In this document: positions 9,833 through 19,520 of the stretch, piece by piece
Position numbering within the stretch: the stretch's first letter is position 1
Layout of the letters: the number at the start of each line of letters is the position of its first letter
DNA from: Muscardinus avellanarius
Lineage: Eukaryota > Chordata > Mammalia > Rodentia > Gliridae
Direction: 5' to 3'
Length of the DNA stretch: 64,000 nucleotides
NCBI GenBank assembly: GCA_963383645.1
Contig: OY726572.1
Location: 23,753,292 to 23,817,291, forward strand
Position numbers and translations under genes: made by a program
Notes under the pieces: model-generated
What the model was told of the DNA's origin: nothing
Database searches by the model: none
The model's input: only the letters and a program-made list of their open reading frames with translations

Positions 9833-10229
9833 GGGGGTCTCTGTCTAACTCCTGGACATCCGACTACTTCTCAGATGAGTAGAGCTTAGCTTCTCCCATC
9901 TGCACAAGGCTGACACAGATATGAGTTCCTTTATCCTACACCACCCCCTGCAAAGAAGGCATGGTTGGGCATCATGATTCCCTTATATTCAAAAGGGGAA
10001 ACAAAGTCACACAGCACTGGGCCTAAAGCTTGTTTCCCAGATTGCCAGTCCAATTCTGTCGCTATAAAATTTCTCTGGTGCTAGTCTTCAGGTTACTCAT
10101 TGGAATAACTTTTAAGTTTCTATGGCTAAGACACAGCCTCTCCTGGCTTGCCCCCCAACCACAGCAGTCCTTAAAGGTCTCTGTGACACACACCCTCATG
10201 CCACTCTCCCATCCTTCGGCCGAGACTCG
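9833..10229. other. Unique sequence
   Basis: No repeat or gene recognised. The frame at 10030-10257 has no domain. Confidence 0.3.
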
Positions 10230-10420
10230 CTGCCCAATGGGCCTGAGCAGTAATTGAGCAGTTGCACGCGAAGGGAAAGCCTCTTAGCTCCAGGAAGCGG
10301 TTCTGCTGATTCAATCTCATCTAATTAAGAGTCACTGAACTGCCAGACGCACTGCTATTCAGATTAGCCATTAAAACCCAAGACCCTGAGCTCTCTAAAC
10401 GCTTTGGTTCTTGCTCCACA
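10230..10420. promoter_or_regulatory. Candidate conserved non-coding block
   Basis: Repeat-free and locally rich in homeodomain-like words: tcatctaattaagagtcac and tcagattagccattaaaacc. It keeps CpGs (gcacgcgaag, cagacgcac) in a genome where CpG is generally lost. These are hallmarks of constrained enhancers but are not proof. Confidence 0.35.
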
Positions 10421-10842
10421 TTCTGTCCATTCCCTTCCATTTGCCTGACATGGAGGGGGTCAGGCCCATGTCCAAAGTTTTGGGCTGCCCCAAGTTAAGG
10501 ATGTACAGTGGGAGAGCTGGGCGTGGCTCCCCTCTAGGGCCTGTGGCATACTGGAGCCAACTGTGTGCATCTCTTCCCAATTCCACGCTCAGTGACCTCA
10601 CGAGGGCGTCCTCTAATTGGCTATCATGGGAGTATTTACCCTGCAGAAATTGGCAAATCAAGGCTCCCTTCCTCCTGCTATCCTGGAGAGGCATTGTTGA
10701 GCATCTGCCATCGCCCTGCTGCCCAGGGACCCTGGAGCTGCCACGGGGCCTGTGTGTGGGGTGTGGGTAGAGGCTGGAGGGACAGCACCACCAGCTCCCC
10801 AGTCCCCATGCAACCCAGGTACCTCTGTTTTAGTGAGCAGAA
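10421..10842. other. Unique sequence
   Basis: Three overlapping frames (10395-10694 minus, 10411-10770 and 10565-10909 plus) cover the same bases with no domain. Contains a tgacctcacgagg word followed by ctaattggctatcatgg near 10,590-10,630, possibly an extension of the upstream candidate block. Confidence 0.3.
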
Positions 10843-11065
10843 TAATAATAGTTGGTCTTTATTGAGTGCTAAATACATGCCAGGTTCTGTGCTGAGGCTT
10901 TCTAAGTAGTAACTTATTTTTATGTCCTTTACAACCCTAAGAGTGAACAGTCTTTTTGCAGATGAGGAAAAGGAGGCTGAGGGAGGTGAAGTAAGTCACC
11001 TCGAATCACACAGCTCATGAGCGCTTATCCCCCACTACGAACCTATATGCTATGCTGCTTCTCCG
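10843..11065 (-). mobile_element. MIR SINE, antisense
   Basis: Runs from the 3' end to the core: tctttattgagtgctaaata, catgccaggttctgtgctga, tttgcagatgaggaaaagg, gaatcacacagctcatgag. Nearly full-length. Confidence 0.75.
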
Positions 11066-11236
11066 CAACAGATTCACTTTGAGGAAACAAAATTCAGCCG
11101 GTGTAGTGTGGCTCACACTTGTAATCTCAGTACTTGGGAGGCTGAGACAGGAGGATTGCAGGTTCGAGGCCAGCCTCAGCTCTTTAGGGAGACTTCCACA
11201 ACTAAGTGAGACACTGTTTCAAAATAAAAAGACTAA

Positions 11237-11421
11237 CGCCGGGGGCGTGGTGTCGCACGCTTGTGATCCCCATGCTTGGGAGGCAGAGACAGGAGGATCG
11301 CGCAGGTTCGAAGCCAGCTGTGCTGGCTTAAGAGACCCTGTTTCCAAATAAAAATGTATAAAAATAGGTCTGGGAGTGTACCCCAGAAGTAGAAGGATTT
11401 CCAGGAACCCCAGTACCACCA

Positions 11422-11463
<42 letters not shown>
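11237..11463 (+). mobile_element. Young B1-dID SINE with (AAT)n tail, inserted in the older SINE
   Basis: Bounded by the duplication agactaa (11230-11236 and 11464-11470). Carries the young-subfamily junction gctggcttaagagaccctg and the right-half sequence ccaggaaccccagtaccacc. Its A-tail has become an (AAT)n microsatellite, 11421-11463. Insertion into the A-rich linker of an existing SINE. Confidence 0.9.
11421..11463. repeat. (AAT)n microsatellite
   Basis: About 14 AAT units forming the tail of the young SINE. Likely length-polymorphic. Confidence 0.95.
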
Positions 11464-11464
<1 letters not shown>

Positions 11465-11559
11465 GACTAAAAAATAGGGCTGGGGGTGTGTGGCTCAGAG
11501 CTAAAATGCCCCTGGGTTCCACCCTGAGTAATGACAAAAAATAAAAAAAAAATTCACAG

Positions 11560-11988
11560 CTAAAAGGTGTTGGGAAATTATGTAACATTTCCAGAAAAGT
11601 ACTAATGGAGGGTCCCGCGGGCCCCTTTCCCCTCTTGCACTTTGCGCCTCTGTTCCTTAAATTTCCTAGCGGTTGTTCACTCAGAGTCAGCGTTAATCAA
11701 TAGGTGATAAGCCTACTTCAGAATCTTCACACTTGTTCCGCTCTTCCCGTCTGATTTTGGGACAGGAGACTGAGCAGACCCACCGGGGTGATGGACTCAC
11801 TCAATCACACTGAAAAGGACATCGAAATTAATAAAGAAAATCAAGTGTACCATCAGAGCCCTGCACACAGCATGGGTCCCACTCAGCTGCTTCTGCCGTT
11901 AACTCTGGGCTGTGTCGGACGGAGGAGAGGCCCAAGTTCAGCTGAGGTTAACGGATCCTCCAGGTTCCTGAGAATGAACTGGAACCTA
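11560..11988. promoter_or_regulatory. Candidate conserved, CpG-retaining block
   Basis: Repeat-free. 11,610-11,760 keeps several CpGs (cccgcgggcc, tttgcgcctc, tagcggttg, ttccgctcttcccg) next to gcgttaatcaataggtgat and gataagcctac, AT-core and GATA-like words. A 76-codon frame (11788-12018) runs into the next SINE and is not called. Function is inferred from composition only. Confidence 0.35.
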
Positions 11989-12006
11989 CCAGTGGTAGAC
12001 GCCTTT

Positions 12007-12206
12007 TTTTTTTCTTAGGGTTTGGGGATGGAACAGGGGCATTGAACCTCTGAGCTACACCCCCTGCCCTGTTTTTTTTTTTTTAATGTTGAAACAGGGT
12101 CTCACTAAGTTGTGGAGGGCCTCACTAAGTAGCTGAGGCTGTCCGCAAACCATGATCCTCCAGTCTCAGCCTCCTGAATGTTGGGATTACGCGTGCGCCG
12201 CCATGC
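12007..12206 (-). mobile_element. B1-dID SINE, antisense
   Basis: Target duplication of 18 bp with one mismatch: ccagtggtagacgccttt (11989-12006) and ccagtggtagatgccttt (12207-12224). Reads poly-T, ttggggatggaacagggg, tctgagctacaccccctgcc, aaacagggtctcactaag, and ends in gcgtgcgccgccatgc. Older, non-deleted form. Confidence 0.9.
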
Positions 12207-12224
12207 CCAGTGGTAGATGCCTTT

Positions 12225-12693
12225 CTTGCTCAGCGAGGGACTGCCCACATCTGCCTTTCCTCAAATACCACCAAGTCCCACCCTCCAAAAATTCTGGTCA
12301 CATCAAAGTACTTACAGGTTCCTGAGGAAGCCCCAGGATTTTTTTCTCATTGAGGGAACAGATACATACAACTAGGTCATGGCTCTCGCTTCTGCTTTGT
12401 AGATTAGCTGACAGTGGAGACTCTGAGTTTTAGGTTCTCTGCCTCTACAGTTGGGTTGGTGAGCTCCCACAGGGCTTACGGTGAGGCATGCGCGATGACA
12501 TGTCAAAAGTGCTCAGCCTAAGGTGAGGCTCCTGACTAGGCCTTGTTAGGAGTGAGCAGTGGTTAATGGTGATGATGCTAATGTTAGGGGTTTTTTTTGC
12601 TCGCCCCCCCTCCCCCACTATTCTCACTGTCCCCAGCTCCTGAGATGTCCCCCATAACTCTGTGCCCAAATTTTAGCCCCTAGTAATGCTCAG
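12225..12693. other. Unique sequence
   Basis: No repeat recognised. Contains a short C-run (12,605-12,615). The minus-strand frame 12445-12669 has no domain. Confidence 0.3.
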
Positions 12694-12975
12694 TGTCTTC
12701 ATTATTTTGTGCTGCTATCACAGAATACTTCTGTCCAAAGTCACTGCCCAAGACCTCGTCCTGGTATCTGGTCACAGCCTTCCTGTTGTGTCTTCACGCC
12801 ACACAGTGCAAGGAGGGAGGAATTCCTTCCAGCTCATCCTTGGCCAAGGACACCTGACCCTGAGCATTGGGGAGGAGTGCTCATGGCCTGCTTGCCTCTT
12901 AAAGGCCCTCCGTCCTCATACTGCTAATTGGCAAAAACGAAGTTTTAGAGGAACATATTCAAACCATAGCACTCA
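12694..12975 (-). mobile_element. MaLR-type LTR, antisense, diverged
   Basis: ttttgtgctgctatcacaga at the left and gaacatattcaaaccatagc at the right match the two ends of an antisense MaLR LTR ('tgctataacaaaatacc' and 'attcagaccatagca'). The middle is poorly preserved. A 187-codon plus frame (12686-13249) starts in this LTR and runs beyond it, so it is treated as spurious. Confidence 0.55.
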
Positions 12976-13414
12976 ACTTTTATTATTTTTCTTTGAAAAT
13001 TTCTGCGACTCTTCCTGGGAGAAGTTGGCTCTCTCTCTCTTTGCACAGAATATCACAATTTTGCTTTTAGCTCCCAGGAAAATCAGCTATATTATTTCTG
13101 AAATCTCAGCCATTTTGGCAAACTTTCATGGCAGTTGCCCTTGCTATTTCAGGCCATACCATGGCCAAAAATCAATTTCCAGTCTGTTCTGCAGAGCAGA
13201 GGTGAGAGCTGGGGCAAACCCTGAAGTCCCATGCCCTCAAAAAATGTGACCTCCCCCGGCCTGTTTATCCATAGGAATATTCATAGTCGACCATGTCAAA
13301 GGCAGAATCCAGTGGGCACTTGGCCTGGCATCCTCTTTCATGTCAGTCCGCACCCTTTGCAGAACCTGCAGGCTGACTGAAGTGAGCTATGAACTTCCTT
13401 CAGGGGTGGTGTGT
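12976..13414. other. Unique sequence
   Basis: No repeat recognised and no gene. Confidence 0.3.
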
Positions 13415-13603
13415 GGGTTAGTTAGCTAGTCATCACTGTGACAAAACACCTGTCAGGAGAAACTCAGAGAAGGAAAGGTTTATTCTGGCTCATGGTTTCA
13501 GGAGTTCTGTCCAGTGGTGGCCAGCTCTGTTCCTTTGGGCCTGAGATGAAGCAAAATATCATGGTAGAGACAATGGCTGAAGAAGGAGAGAAGAGGAGGA
13601 GAG

Positions 13604-13666
<63 letters not shown>

Positions 13667-13746
13667 GAGAGAGAGGAAGAAGAAGAAGAAGAAGAAGAAG
13701 AAGAAGAAGAAGAAGAAGAAGAAGAAGAAGAGAAGAGAAAGAGAAG

Positions 13747-13807
<61 letters not shown>

Positions 13808-14055
13808 GAACAGGCAGCAGGAACAGATACTCCCCAAGGTCATACCCTCAGTGATCTTCCTCCAGCCATGACTCACTTGCCTATAGCTACCACCCTGTGA
13901 TCCATTCAAATGATTAATTCATCAAACGAATTAATCCACGAAGGAGCTCCAAGACCTCATAATCCAATCATTTTAACTCCGAGACTTGCTGCATTGGGGA
14001 CCATACTTTTGACACGTGAAGTTTTTTGGGGGACATTCCATTTCCAACCATAATA
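13415..14055 (-). mobile_element. MaLR-type LTR, antisense, with expanded purine tract
   Basis: Left part: tcatcactgtgacaaaacac, gaaaggtttattctggctca, tttgggcctgagatgaagca. Right part: ttcctccagccatgactcac, ttaatccacgaagg, ggggacattccatttcca. Between them is a GA/GAA microsatellite of about 235 bp. LTR length without the tract is about 400 bp, normal for the family. The tract replaces the (TC)n block of sense copies. Confidence 0.8.
13568..13802. repeat. (GA)n-(GAA)n-(GA)n microsatellite
   Basis: Three blocks: GA (about 13,608-13,672), GAA (13,675-13,728), GA (13,750-13,802), joined by mixed purines. Pure purine on one strand, able to form triplex (H-DNA). It yields open frames of Arg-Glu or Ser-Leu repeats on both strands, which are artefacts. 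Confidence 0.95.
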
Positions 14056-14194
14056 AGAAGAAATAATTCTTTTCTTGCATATGATGGTCATGGTTGTTTC
14101 TTAGAAACTATGCCCTCAATTTCTAAAATAATCAGTGGTATCTTGTTAACTTGGTCCATCCCTGGGTCAAACGTAAAATATACTTTTATATTAG
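14056..14194. other. Unique sequence
   Basis: AT-rich, no feature recognised. Confidence 0.3.
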
Positions 14195-14365
14195 TCACTG
14201 TGATAAACTCAGAGTATAGACTTTTATTTAGTCTGCTATTTTATGAATAAAGAAATTGAGGCTAGAGACGTGAAGGGCTGTATCAAATTCACACTGGTAA
14301 ATAGCAGAACAGAGACTTGAGCTCAGGATGTCAGAGTTCTTAACCAGTATTATATTGAGTTTGTC
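14195..14365 (-). mobile_element. MIR SINE, antisense
   Basis: ttttatgaataaagaaattgaggctagagacg, split here as gaataaagaaattgaggc and tagagacgtgaag, then agcagaacagagacttgag and ttcttaaccagtattatat. Antisense MIR core to 5' end, ending in the 'ctcttaaccactata' signature. Confidence 0.7.
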
Positions 14366-14375
14366 AGGGTTATCT

Positions 14376-14377
<2 letters not shown>

Positions 14378-14423
<46 letters not shown>
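14378..14423. repeat. (GT)n microsatellite
   Basis: About 23 uninterrupted GT units. Confidence 0.95.
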
Positions 14424-14424
<1 letters not shown>

Positions 14425-15089
14425 GAACAATTCATGCAAAAAAAGCCCTGTAAAGACATTAAAAGAAAATAAGGACTACACTGAGATAGGCATTGTTCCT
14501 TGAAGTAAACAAGTAAGCAAGGATGTTCTCCTAAGATACTTGGTTTATTTATTCAGAAACTCACTTCTGAAAGATGACTGATAGGATTTATCAAATTCTG
14601 TAATTTTAAATAAATGTTCTGGTCCTAGGTGAAAAGTAAAGATGGAGAAAACATTAGACAAAGGTAAAGATGGAGAAAATATCAGGTCAATATTTGAACC
14701 TCACACAGAATGTTAGGGATTCAGCCTACTTCTATCTAGGGCTCTCCATCTTGTTTATCTCCAAATAAGAACAAATGTCTCCCAGCACACAACCCCCAGG
14801 AAGCAGCCTGGCTGACAGCAAATTCTCCCAAGTGCTCCTGAGGAAGCTTTTTGGCCTTAAATTTGCTCAAGTGTCTGGAAAATTGATTGTCCACCAGTTG
14901 TACTTGAATGTGGATTTCCTCTGCCCACGGGTGTCTACCTTTCTGTACAGCTTCTCATCCTATCTCCATAAAATAAGCTGTGATCTCAGTGAGAGATAGG
15001 CCCTGACACAGTTTCTCCCACTTGTAATTACCTGTTAATTTCTCTGTTTCACAGCCTCCCCATGGAGGTACTTAATTTCCTTATAATGA
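14424..15089. other. Unique sequence
   Basis: Repeat-free. Has a local imperfect duplication of a short phrase: gtaaagatggagaaaacatta (14,635-14,656, last base omitted in the count) and gtaaagatggagaaaatatc (14,664-14,683). No gene. The frame at 14775-14999 shows no domain. Confidence 0.3.
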
Positions 15090-15094
15090 GTTGT

Positions 15095-15200
15095 CATATA
15101 TCTTTCTCCTTTACCACTTTATAAACTCTATGAGGAACAGCGATTCACTACTATGCACATTTGTAGATGATTAATAAGTGTTTGGGGTATTGATAAATGG
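15095..15200 (+). mobile_element. L2 3' end
   Basis: taaactctatgaggaacagc, then a diverged middle, then gattaataagtgtttggggt. Resembles the L2 3' terminus ('ctccttgagggcagggac', 'tcaataaatatttg'). Confidence 0.45.
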
Positions 15201-15248
15201 TTCCAACATAGGACTTTTTAAATTAAGACATGCACAATTAAGAACATT

Positions 15249-15460
15249 CTAGAGCCAGGTGTGGTGGCGCATGCTTGTAATCCCAGCATTTGGGAGGTTG
15301 AGACAGAAGGATGGTGGTTCGTGGCCAGCTCAGCTACTTAGTGAGGTCCTTTGCAACTCAGTGAGACCCTGTTTCAAAATAAAGACTAAAAATAAAGCTG
15401 GGGTTGTAGATCAGAGATAGAATGCTCCTGGGTTCTATCCCCAGTAATGAAAAAAACCAC
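15249..15460 (+). mobile_element. B1-dID SINE, older form
   Basis: gccaggtgtggtggcgcatg, tcccagcatttgggaggttg, then cagctcagctacttagtgag and gcaactcagtgagaccctg. The segment deleted in young copies is present here. The right half is agctggggttgtagatcaga to tctatccccagtaatg. About 210 bp. Confidence 0.9.
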
Positions 15461-15469
15461 AAATATATA

Positions 15470-15852
15470 TATTCTCCACATGATCTTACTTATATTTGGA
15501 ATCTAAAACAGTTGAGCTCAAAGAAGTAGAAAAGAGAATAGTGGCTACCAGAGGCTGGTGAAACCTTGTCAATGAGCATAAAACTATAGAGATAGGAGGA
15601 ATGAGATATGAGGTTCTATTGAACTTTAAAAGGACTATAGTTAGCAATAATGAATGTATGCTTGAAAGGAGCCACAAGAGAAGATTTTGAATGTTCTCAG
15701 CACTAAGAGATGATTAATGTTTGAGGTGATGGATATGCTAATTATCCTGATTTGATCATTACACAATTATACATGTATGCACATATAACACTGTATGCTA
15801 TGAATATGTACAATTGTTATATATCAATTAAAAATGAATAAAATGCAAAAGA
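15470..15852 (+). mobile_element. L1 3' end (ORF2 end and 3' UTR)
   Basis: catgatcttacttatatttg, aggaatctaaaacagttgag-type phrase, gtggctaccagaggctggtg, and at the end gatatgctaattatcctga, ttgatcattacacaattatac and tatcaattaaaaatgaat. This is the classic old-L1 3' region in sense orientation, truncated at the 5' side against the SINE. A homologous copy lies at 26,965-27,365. Confidence 0.8.
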
Positions 15853-16008
15853 ATAGCCTAGGTATATCTAGATATCTGTTATACAACATTGTATATATAA
15901 TTAACAATATTGTATTGTGCATATAAAATTTGTTAGGAGAGTAGATCTCATGTTAAGTGTTCTTGTCACAATAATAATAATAATAAATAATAATAATAAT
16001 AAATGAAA
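15853..16008 (+). mobile_element. L1-like 3' UTR fragment with (AAT)n tail
   Basis: ttaggagagtagatctcatg and aagtgttcttgtcacaataa resemble the L1 phrase 'gagagtagatcttaaatgttctcaccaca'. Ends in an interrupted (AAT)n run, 15,970-16,004. Confidence 0.5.
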
Positions 16009-16191
16009 AAATTTCTAGGCATATATAGAAGGGTGCTCACATAAGGTTTCTGGTTTTCCAGTGGCCCCATAGCACCTGTGCACCCTGGACCAGGTTAAGG
16101 CTTGTGCTGTATCCGGTTCCCTTGACAAGGGATTACCTAGGCTGGCTACCTTCTCCACTGCATCCCTACTTGCATGTCTCCACCCCCTTTG
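16009..16191. other. Unique sequence
   Basis: No repeat recognised. Confidence 0.3.
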
Positions 16192-16205
16192 GTTGCCATG
16201 GAAAC
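16192..16205. promoter_or_regulatory. RFX X-box-like palindrome
   Basis: GTTGCCATGGAAAC matches the RFX consensus GTTNCCATGGNAAC at every fixed position. An inverted CCAAT box (ATTGG, 16,212-16,216) lies 6 bp downstream. RFX sites act in ciliary and MHC-II promoters and in enhancers. Here no promoter is visible, so a distal role or chance is equally possible. Confidence 0.5.
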
Positions 16206-16560
16206 TGTGTGATTGGCTTTCACATTTTTCCCACAAGGAAGAGGCTTCCTGGTGGGGTTGGTGTCCAAGCCTTCTCAGGGAGGAGCTTATTTAATTAGCT
16301 CAGAAGTCCTATTTGTCTCACTGGAGTGCTTTTCTGAGACTGGGCCAAGTCCTGGTATTTCATTAGGATAATAAAAGGGAGAAAGTCAGGCTCCTTGAAT
16401 TTGAAAGTCTCTCACATAATAAAAGCTGACTGGTAATTTATGGCCGTTCCACCTGAGGGTGGCTTTGGGATCAATACATGCTCTGATTGGACTTCCAGAC
16501 ACTCAATTCATAAAGGCTCTCCACATACCATTAGTGCGTTGCTTGGGCCAGCTCACCTCC
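16206..16560. promoter_or_regulatory. Candidate conserved non-coding block
   Basis: Repeat-free. Holds cttatttaattagctcagaag, split as cttatttaattagctcag, then ttcattaggataataaaagg, cataataaaagctgactgg and tttatggccgttcc (HOX/CDX-type words). It sits directly downstream of the X-box. Constraint is inferred, not measured. Confidence 0.35.
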
Positions 16561-16769
16561 CAGAAAACAGCCAGGCCATTCAGCTGTCTCCTGACTTCGC
16601 ATCTCACGAGCAGGCAGTCTGGTTGACAGTCTCCCCACCCTCCTACCTCTTCTCTCCCTCTGAGACAATTCTACCCAGCCCAGCACAGCCCTCTAGTGAT
16701 ATCTAAAATTTCATAGCCTTTCTCTAAATGATTCTGCCCTGTTGTGAGGGAGAAGACCTACATTCCAGC
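16561..16769. other. Unique sequence
   Basis: No feature recognised. The 88-codon frame 16440-16706 lacks a domain. Confidence 0.3.
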
Positions 16770-17560
16770 TTTTTAAAAAAGATTTTTATTAACATATATT
16801 AATTGCACGCATTAATGGGTTTCAGTGTGATATTTCCATGCATGCATGTGGTGCCTGCTGACCTAATTCACCCTCCCCCCCCCCACTCTGTCCTGGTAAT
16901 CCAGTCCTTCCCAGTCTCTAGTAATCACTATTTTACTTTCACATCAATTTTTTAAAGCTTCAATGTATGAGAAACAACTTGTAGTACTTGTCTTTCTGTG
17001 TCTGGCTTGTTTTCTTAATATAATGTCCTCCAGTTCCATCTATTTTGCTGCACATGACAGAGTTTCATATATATATATTTCTTTACATTTATTTATATTT
17101 TCATTGGTTGATAGGCATCTAGGCTGATTCCATAGCTCAGATACTGGGAACGGTGGCACAATAAACATGGGCATACAGGTATCTTTTTGGTATGATGATT
17201 TCATTTCCTTTGCATATATACCAAGAAGTTTAATAATGGGATCATATGGCACATCTATTTTTAGGTTTTTGAGGAAACTTCATACTGTTCTCCATAATAG
17301 CTATACTAATTTATATTCCCGACCAATAGTATAGAAGAGTTCCTTTTTCTTTACATCCTCGCCAGCACTTGTTATTTTGTTTTTATAATAGCCACTCTAA
17401 CTAAGATGGGTAACTTATTATAATAAGTTTTTGATTTGCATTTCCCTAATGGCTAATGATATTGGGCACTTTTTCACATATTGGCTAGCCATTTCTATTT
17501 CTTCTTTTGAAAAGTGTCTATTCAGATCACTTGCCCATTTTTATATTGGACTACTTGATT
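16770..17560 (-). mobile_element. L1 3' end, antisense
   Basis: Reverse-strand L1: gatttttattaacatatatt at the 3' side, then tgtgtctggcttgttttctt, agttccatctattttgctgc, cacaataaacatgggcatac, ttgaggaaacttcatactgt, ttgatttgcatttccctaat, and cagatcacttgcccattttt. These are the well-known L1 3' UTR/ORF2-end phrases in order. About 790 bp, 5'-truncated. Contains a C-run at 16,873-16,884. Confidence 0.85.
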
Positions 17561-17976
17561 TTTCCTCACCTTCCTTCTTATACACAGGGCAGTGAAGTGT
17601 CCACAGTCTAAAATTATCCAGAATATGCAAGCCTGAACTGGATTTACAAGCCAAGATTCATGGCTCTTTTGGCCTAGCTGCTGTCCACTGTCCTGGCTCT
17701 TCTCCTTCCAGGCAGCCATGGTTGAAGCTCTATGCCCCCTGGGTGTACTGAGCCTGAGTGGGCTCGTTTTCTTTCATTTTGTATAATGCACTGCTACAAG
17801 GTTGCTTCTTGCCATGAACATGGCCAGTCAGTCCTCCTGCTCACAGATCTGGCCTCCTGGCTCCCAGAGAACAGGACATACAAAAGAATCACACCCTACA
17901 GCCTCTTATACAGAGCTCACCCCTGCACACCATGGACTATGTATTAAGTTTCTAAAGCTAATATAAAGTTTATATT
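17561..17976. other. Unique sequence
   Basis: No repeat recognised. Frames 17522-17719 (minus) and 17732-17947 (plus) have no domain. Confidence 0.3.
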
Positions 17977-18398
17977 TCAGTCGGCTTTCCCATCACTGTG
18001 ACTCAAGTACTTGACAAGAGCAACTTAGAGGAGGAAAGGTTTATTAGGGCTCATGTTTTTGGAGGTCGCAGTCCATAGGGCCCGTTCTGAAACCAATATG
18101 GCAGTGGCGGTGGCAGACTGCATGAGGAGATGCTGCTCTCACATGATGGGGGCCAGAAGCAGAGGGACAAGGGGAGGGGACAAGGGACATATATAGTCCC
18201 CAGGGACGTACCTCCTCCAGCCACACCCTTCCTGCCTAAATTCTACCCAATAAGTATATTCAGATTATTAATTTATCAATGGATTTGTCTGCTGATGAGA
18301 TTAGATCCCTCAGGAATCAATTATTTCACTTCTGAACATTTTTGCATCACTAATGCATGAGCTTTTCCAGGGGCCATTCTATATCCAAGCCATAACAC
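17977..18398 (-). mobile_element. MaLR-type solo LTR, antisense, about 420 bp
   Basis: cagtcggctttcccatcact, gaggaaaggtttattagggc, agtccatagggcccgttctg, cacatgatgggggccagaag, a tacctcctccagccacaccc block, then tttatcaatggatttgtctg, and near the end tccaagccataacacacc. It is among the least rearranged antisense copies in the window and closest to 4,975-5,350. No purine expansion. Confidence 0.8.
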
Positions 18399-18414
18399 AC
18401 CATTTGTCCAGTAC

Positions 18415-18690
18415 TTTATGTCAAAGTTTGATTTATTGAGCATCTTTCATGTGTGTGGATCTGGCAGGTGTTAGCTTCGGTGGGAGTACAGAAATGACTC
18501 ATTAACTCTTACCCTCAGAGTTGCAATTGTAGGGCACAAATGATAGGAGCACAAATAACTAGGAATTGTGGTAAAACATAAGTACCATCATGGTGGTAAA
18601 AATAAAAGCCTCAAGACATTTAGAGGAGGAGAAGTTATTTTCTAGGTTGATGAGATGAATTAATTATGCTCAATTTCTGTGCTTTATCGT
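18415..18690 (+). mobile_element. Ancient interspersed repeat, family not assigned
   Basis: gatttattgagcatctttca, ggcaggtgttagcttcgg, acagaaatgactcattaac, tcttaccctcagagttgc. Same layout as the widespread mammalian 'tattgagcacctactatg... caggcact... aaggagcttac' repeat. Confidence 0.4.
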
Positions 18691-19059
18691 TGGTGCCTGT
18701 GTATGAGGTTTGTTTAAAGATGAGCAGTAGGAAGCCCACTTGTTCTTGTCTCTTCTAAGAATGGGGTAGTTCTCCAAATCCTTTATACCCTAACACTCAT
18801 CCCTGGTTATTGGGGCTGGGAACTAAATAGGCTGCCAAGGGCTCAGAGAGAGAGAGATGCAGAGAAGAATGGCCATGTCTGAAGGGTGTCCCCAAGGCCT
18901 CGCTGTCAGAGCTGAGCAGCAGAGCCTCCTTGGATCCTTCGTGTTGGAGAGACTTTCTCAGGAGCCCTCAGGAAGCTGGTGAATCCGAAGGCCGACCTCT
19001 GAGGCAGCCTCAGATAGGTACTCCTGACTGGCAAAACAGACCCCCGTGCTCTTAGAAGT
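18691..19059. other. Unique sequence
   Basis: No repeat or gene recognised. Short GA run near 18,845. Confidence 0.3.
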
Positions 19060-19345
19060 GGTGACAGCTTTCAGATGGGGCATAAACCAATTGTTAAAGA
19101 CCCCTCAGCATTATTCACCAGGGTGGGAGAATTAGTTTTGGTATCCGGGAAAAACAGCCGTTTGGGTAATTACATTCTGTTTCTCCTCGTCTCTTCTAAC
19201 ACATTAGTTGGAGATAATATTCTGCATTCTAAGTCCAGAACCATCCCACAGAGCTGCTATTAAACAGCTGTCACCTTCCTCTCTCTAACTGGATGCATTT
19301 CTCAGCAGGAAGAATGGCTCCCTGCACATCAGCTGAATCAATCCT
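19060..19345. promoter_or_regulatory. Candidate conserved non-coding block
   Basis: Repeat-free, with ataaaccaattgttaaagac, gcattattcaccagg, gtttgggtaattacattctg, ctgctattaaacagctgtc and gctgaatcaatcctgggag. A dense run of homeodomain/SOX/E-box-like words and CpGs (tccggg, gccgtttg). The frame 19075-19263 is not coding-like. Confidence 0.35.
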
Positions 19346-19374
19346 GGGAGCAGTGGCTTGCTAGAGCTGGAGGC

Positions 19375-19520
19375 CATGCATTAGAGTGGAAGAAAACTGC
19401 ACCAGGACTGGAGGGACTGGGCTCTGGCTTTGACCCAGCCATGGCTTTCTCTGTGACCTTGGGTAAGTCATTTAATCTCTCTGGTGCCTGGGTTTCCTAA
19501 GCTGTAAAAGGAGGGGGTGG
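19375..19520 (+). mobile_element. MIR SINE
   Basis: gggctctggctttgacccag, ctctgtgaccttgggtaag, catttaatctctctggtgcc, tgggtttcctaagctgtaaa. One of the clearest sense MIR cores in the window. Confidence 0.8.

Larger units (their letters stand above)
11096..11550 (+). mobile_element. Older B1-dID SINE, split by a young copy
   Basis: The B1-like half (gccggtgtagtgtggctcac to gagacactgtttcaaaataa) ends at 11,236. The ID-like half resumes at 11,471 (agggctgggggtgtgtggctc to ccaccctgagtaatgac). It retains the B1 segment missing from young copies (gagacttccacaactaag), so it represents the ancestral form. A weak flanking repeat, aattca, is visible at 11,090 and 11,551. Confidence 0.8.

Noticed and set aside
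12686..13249. 187-codon open frame, the longest in the window
   Set aside because: Begins inside a diverged antisense LTR and runs into unrelated DNA. No domain, no codon bias visible, and overlapping frames are open.
13438..13909. Arg/Glu-rich and Ser/Leu-rich open frames
   Set aside because: Direct products of the GA/GAA microsatellite in an LTR, open on both strands.
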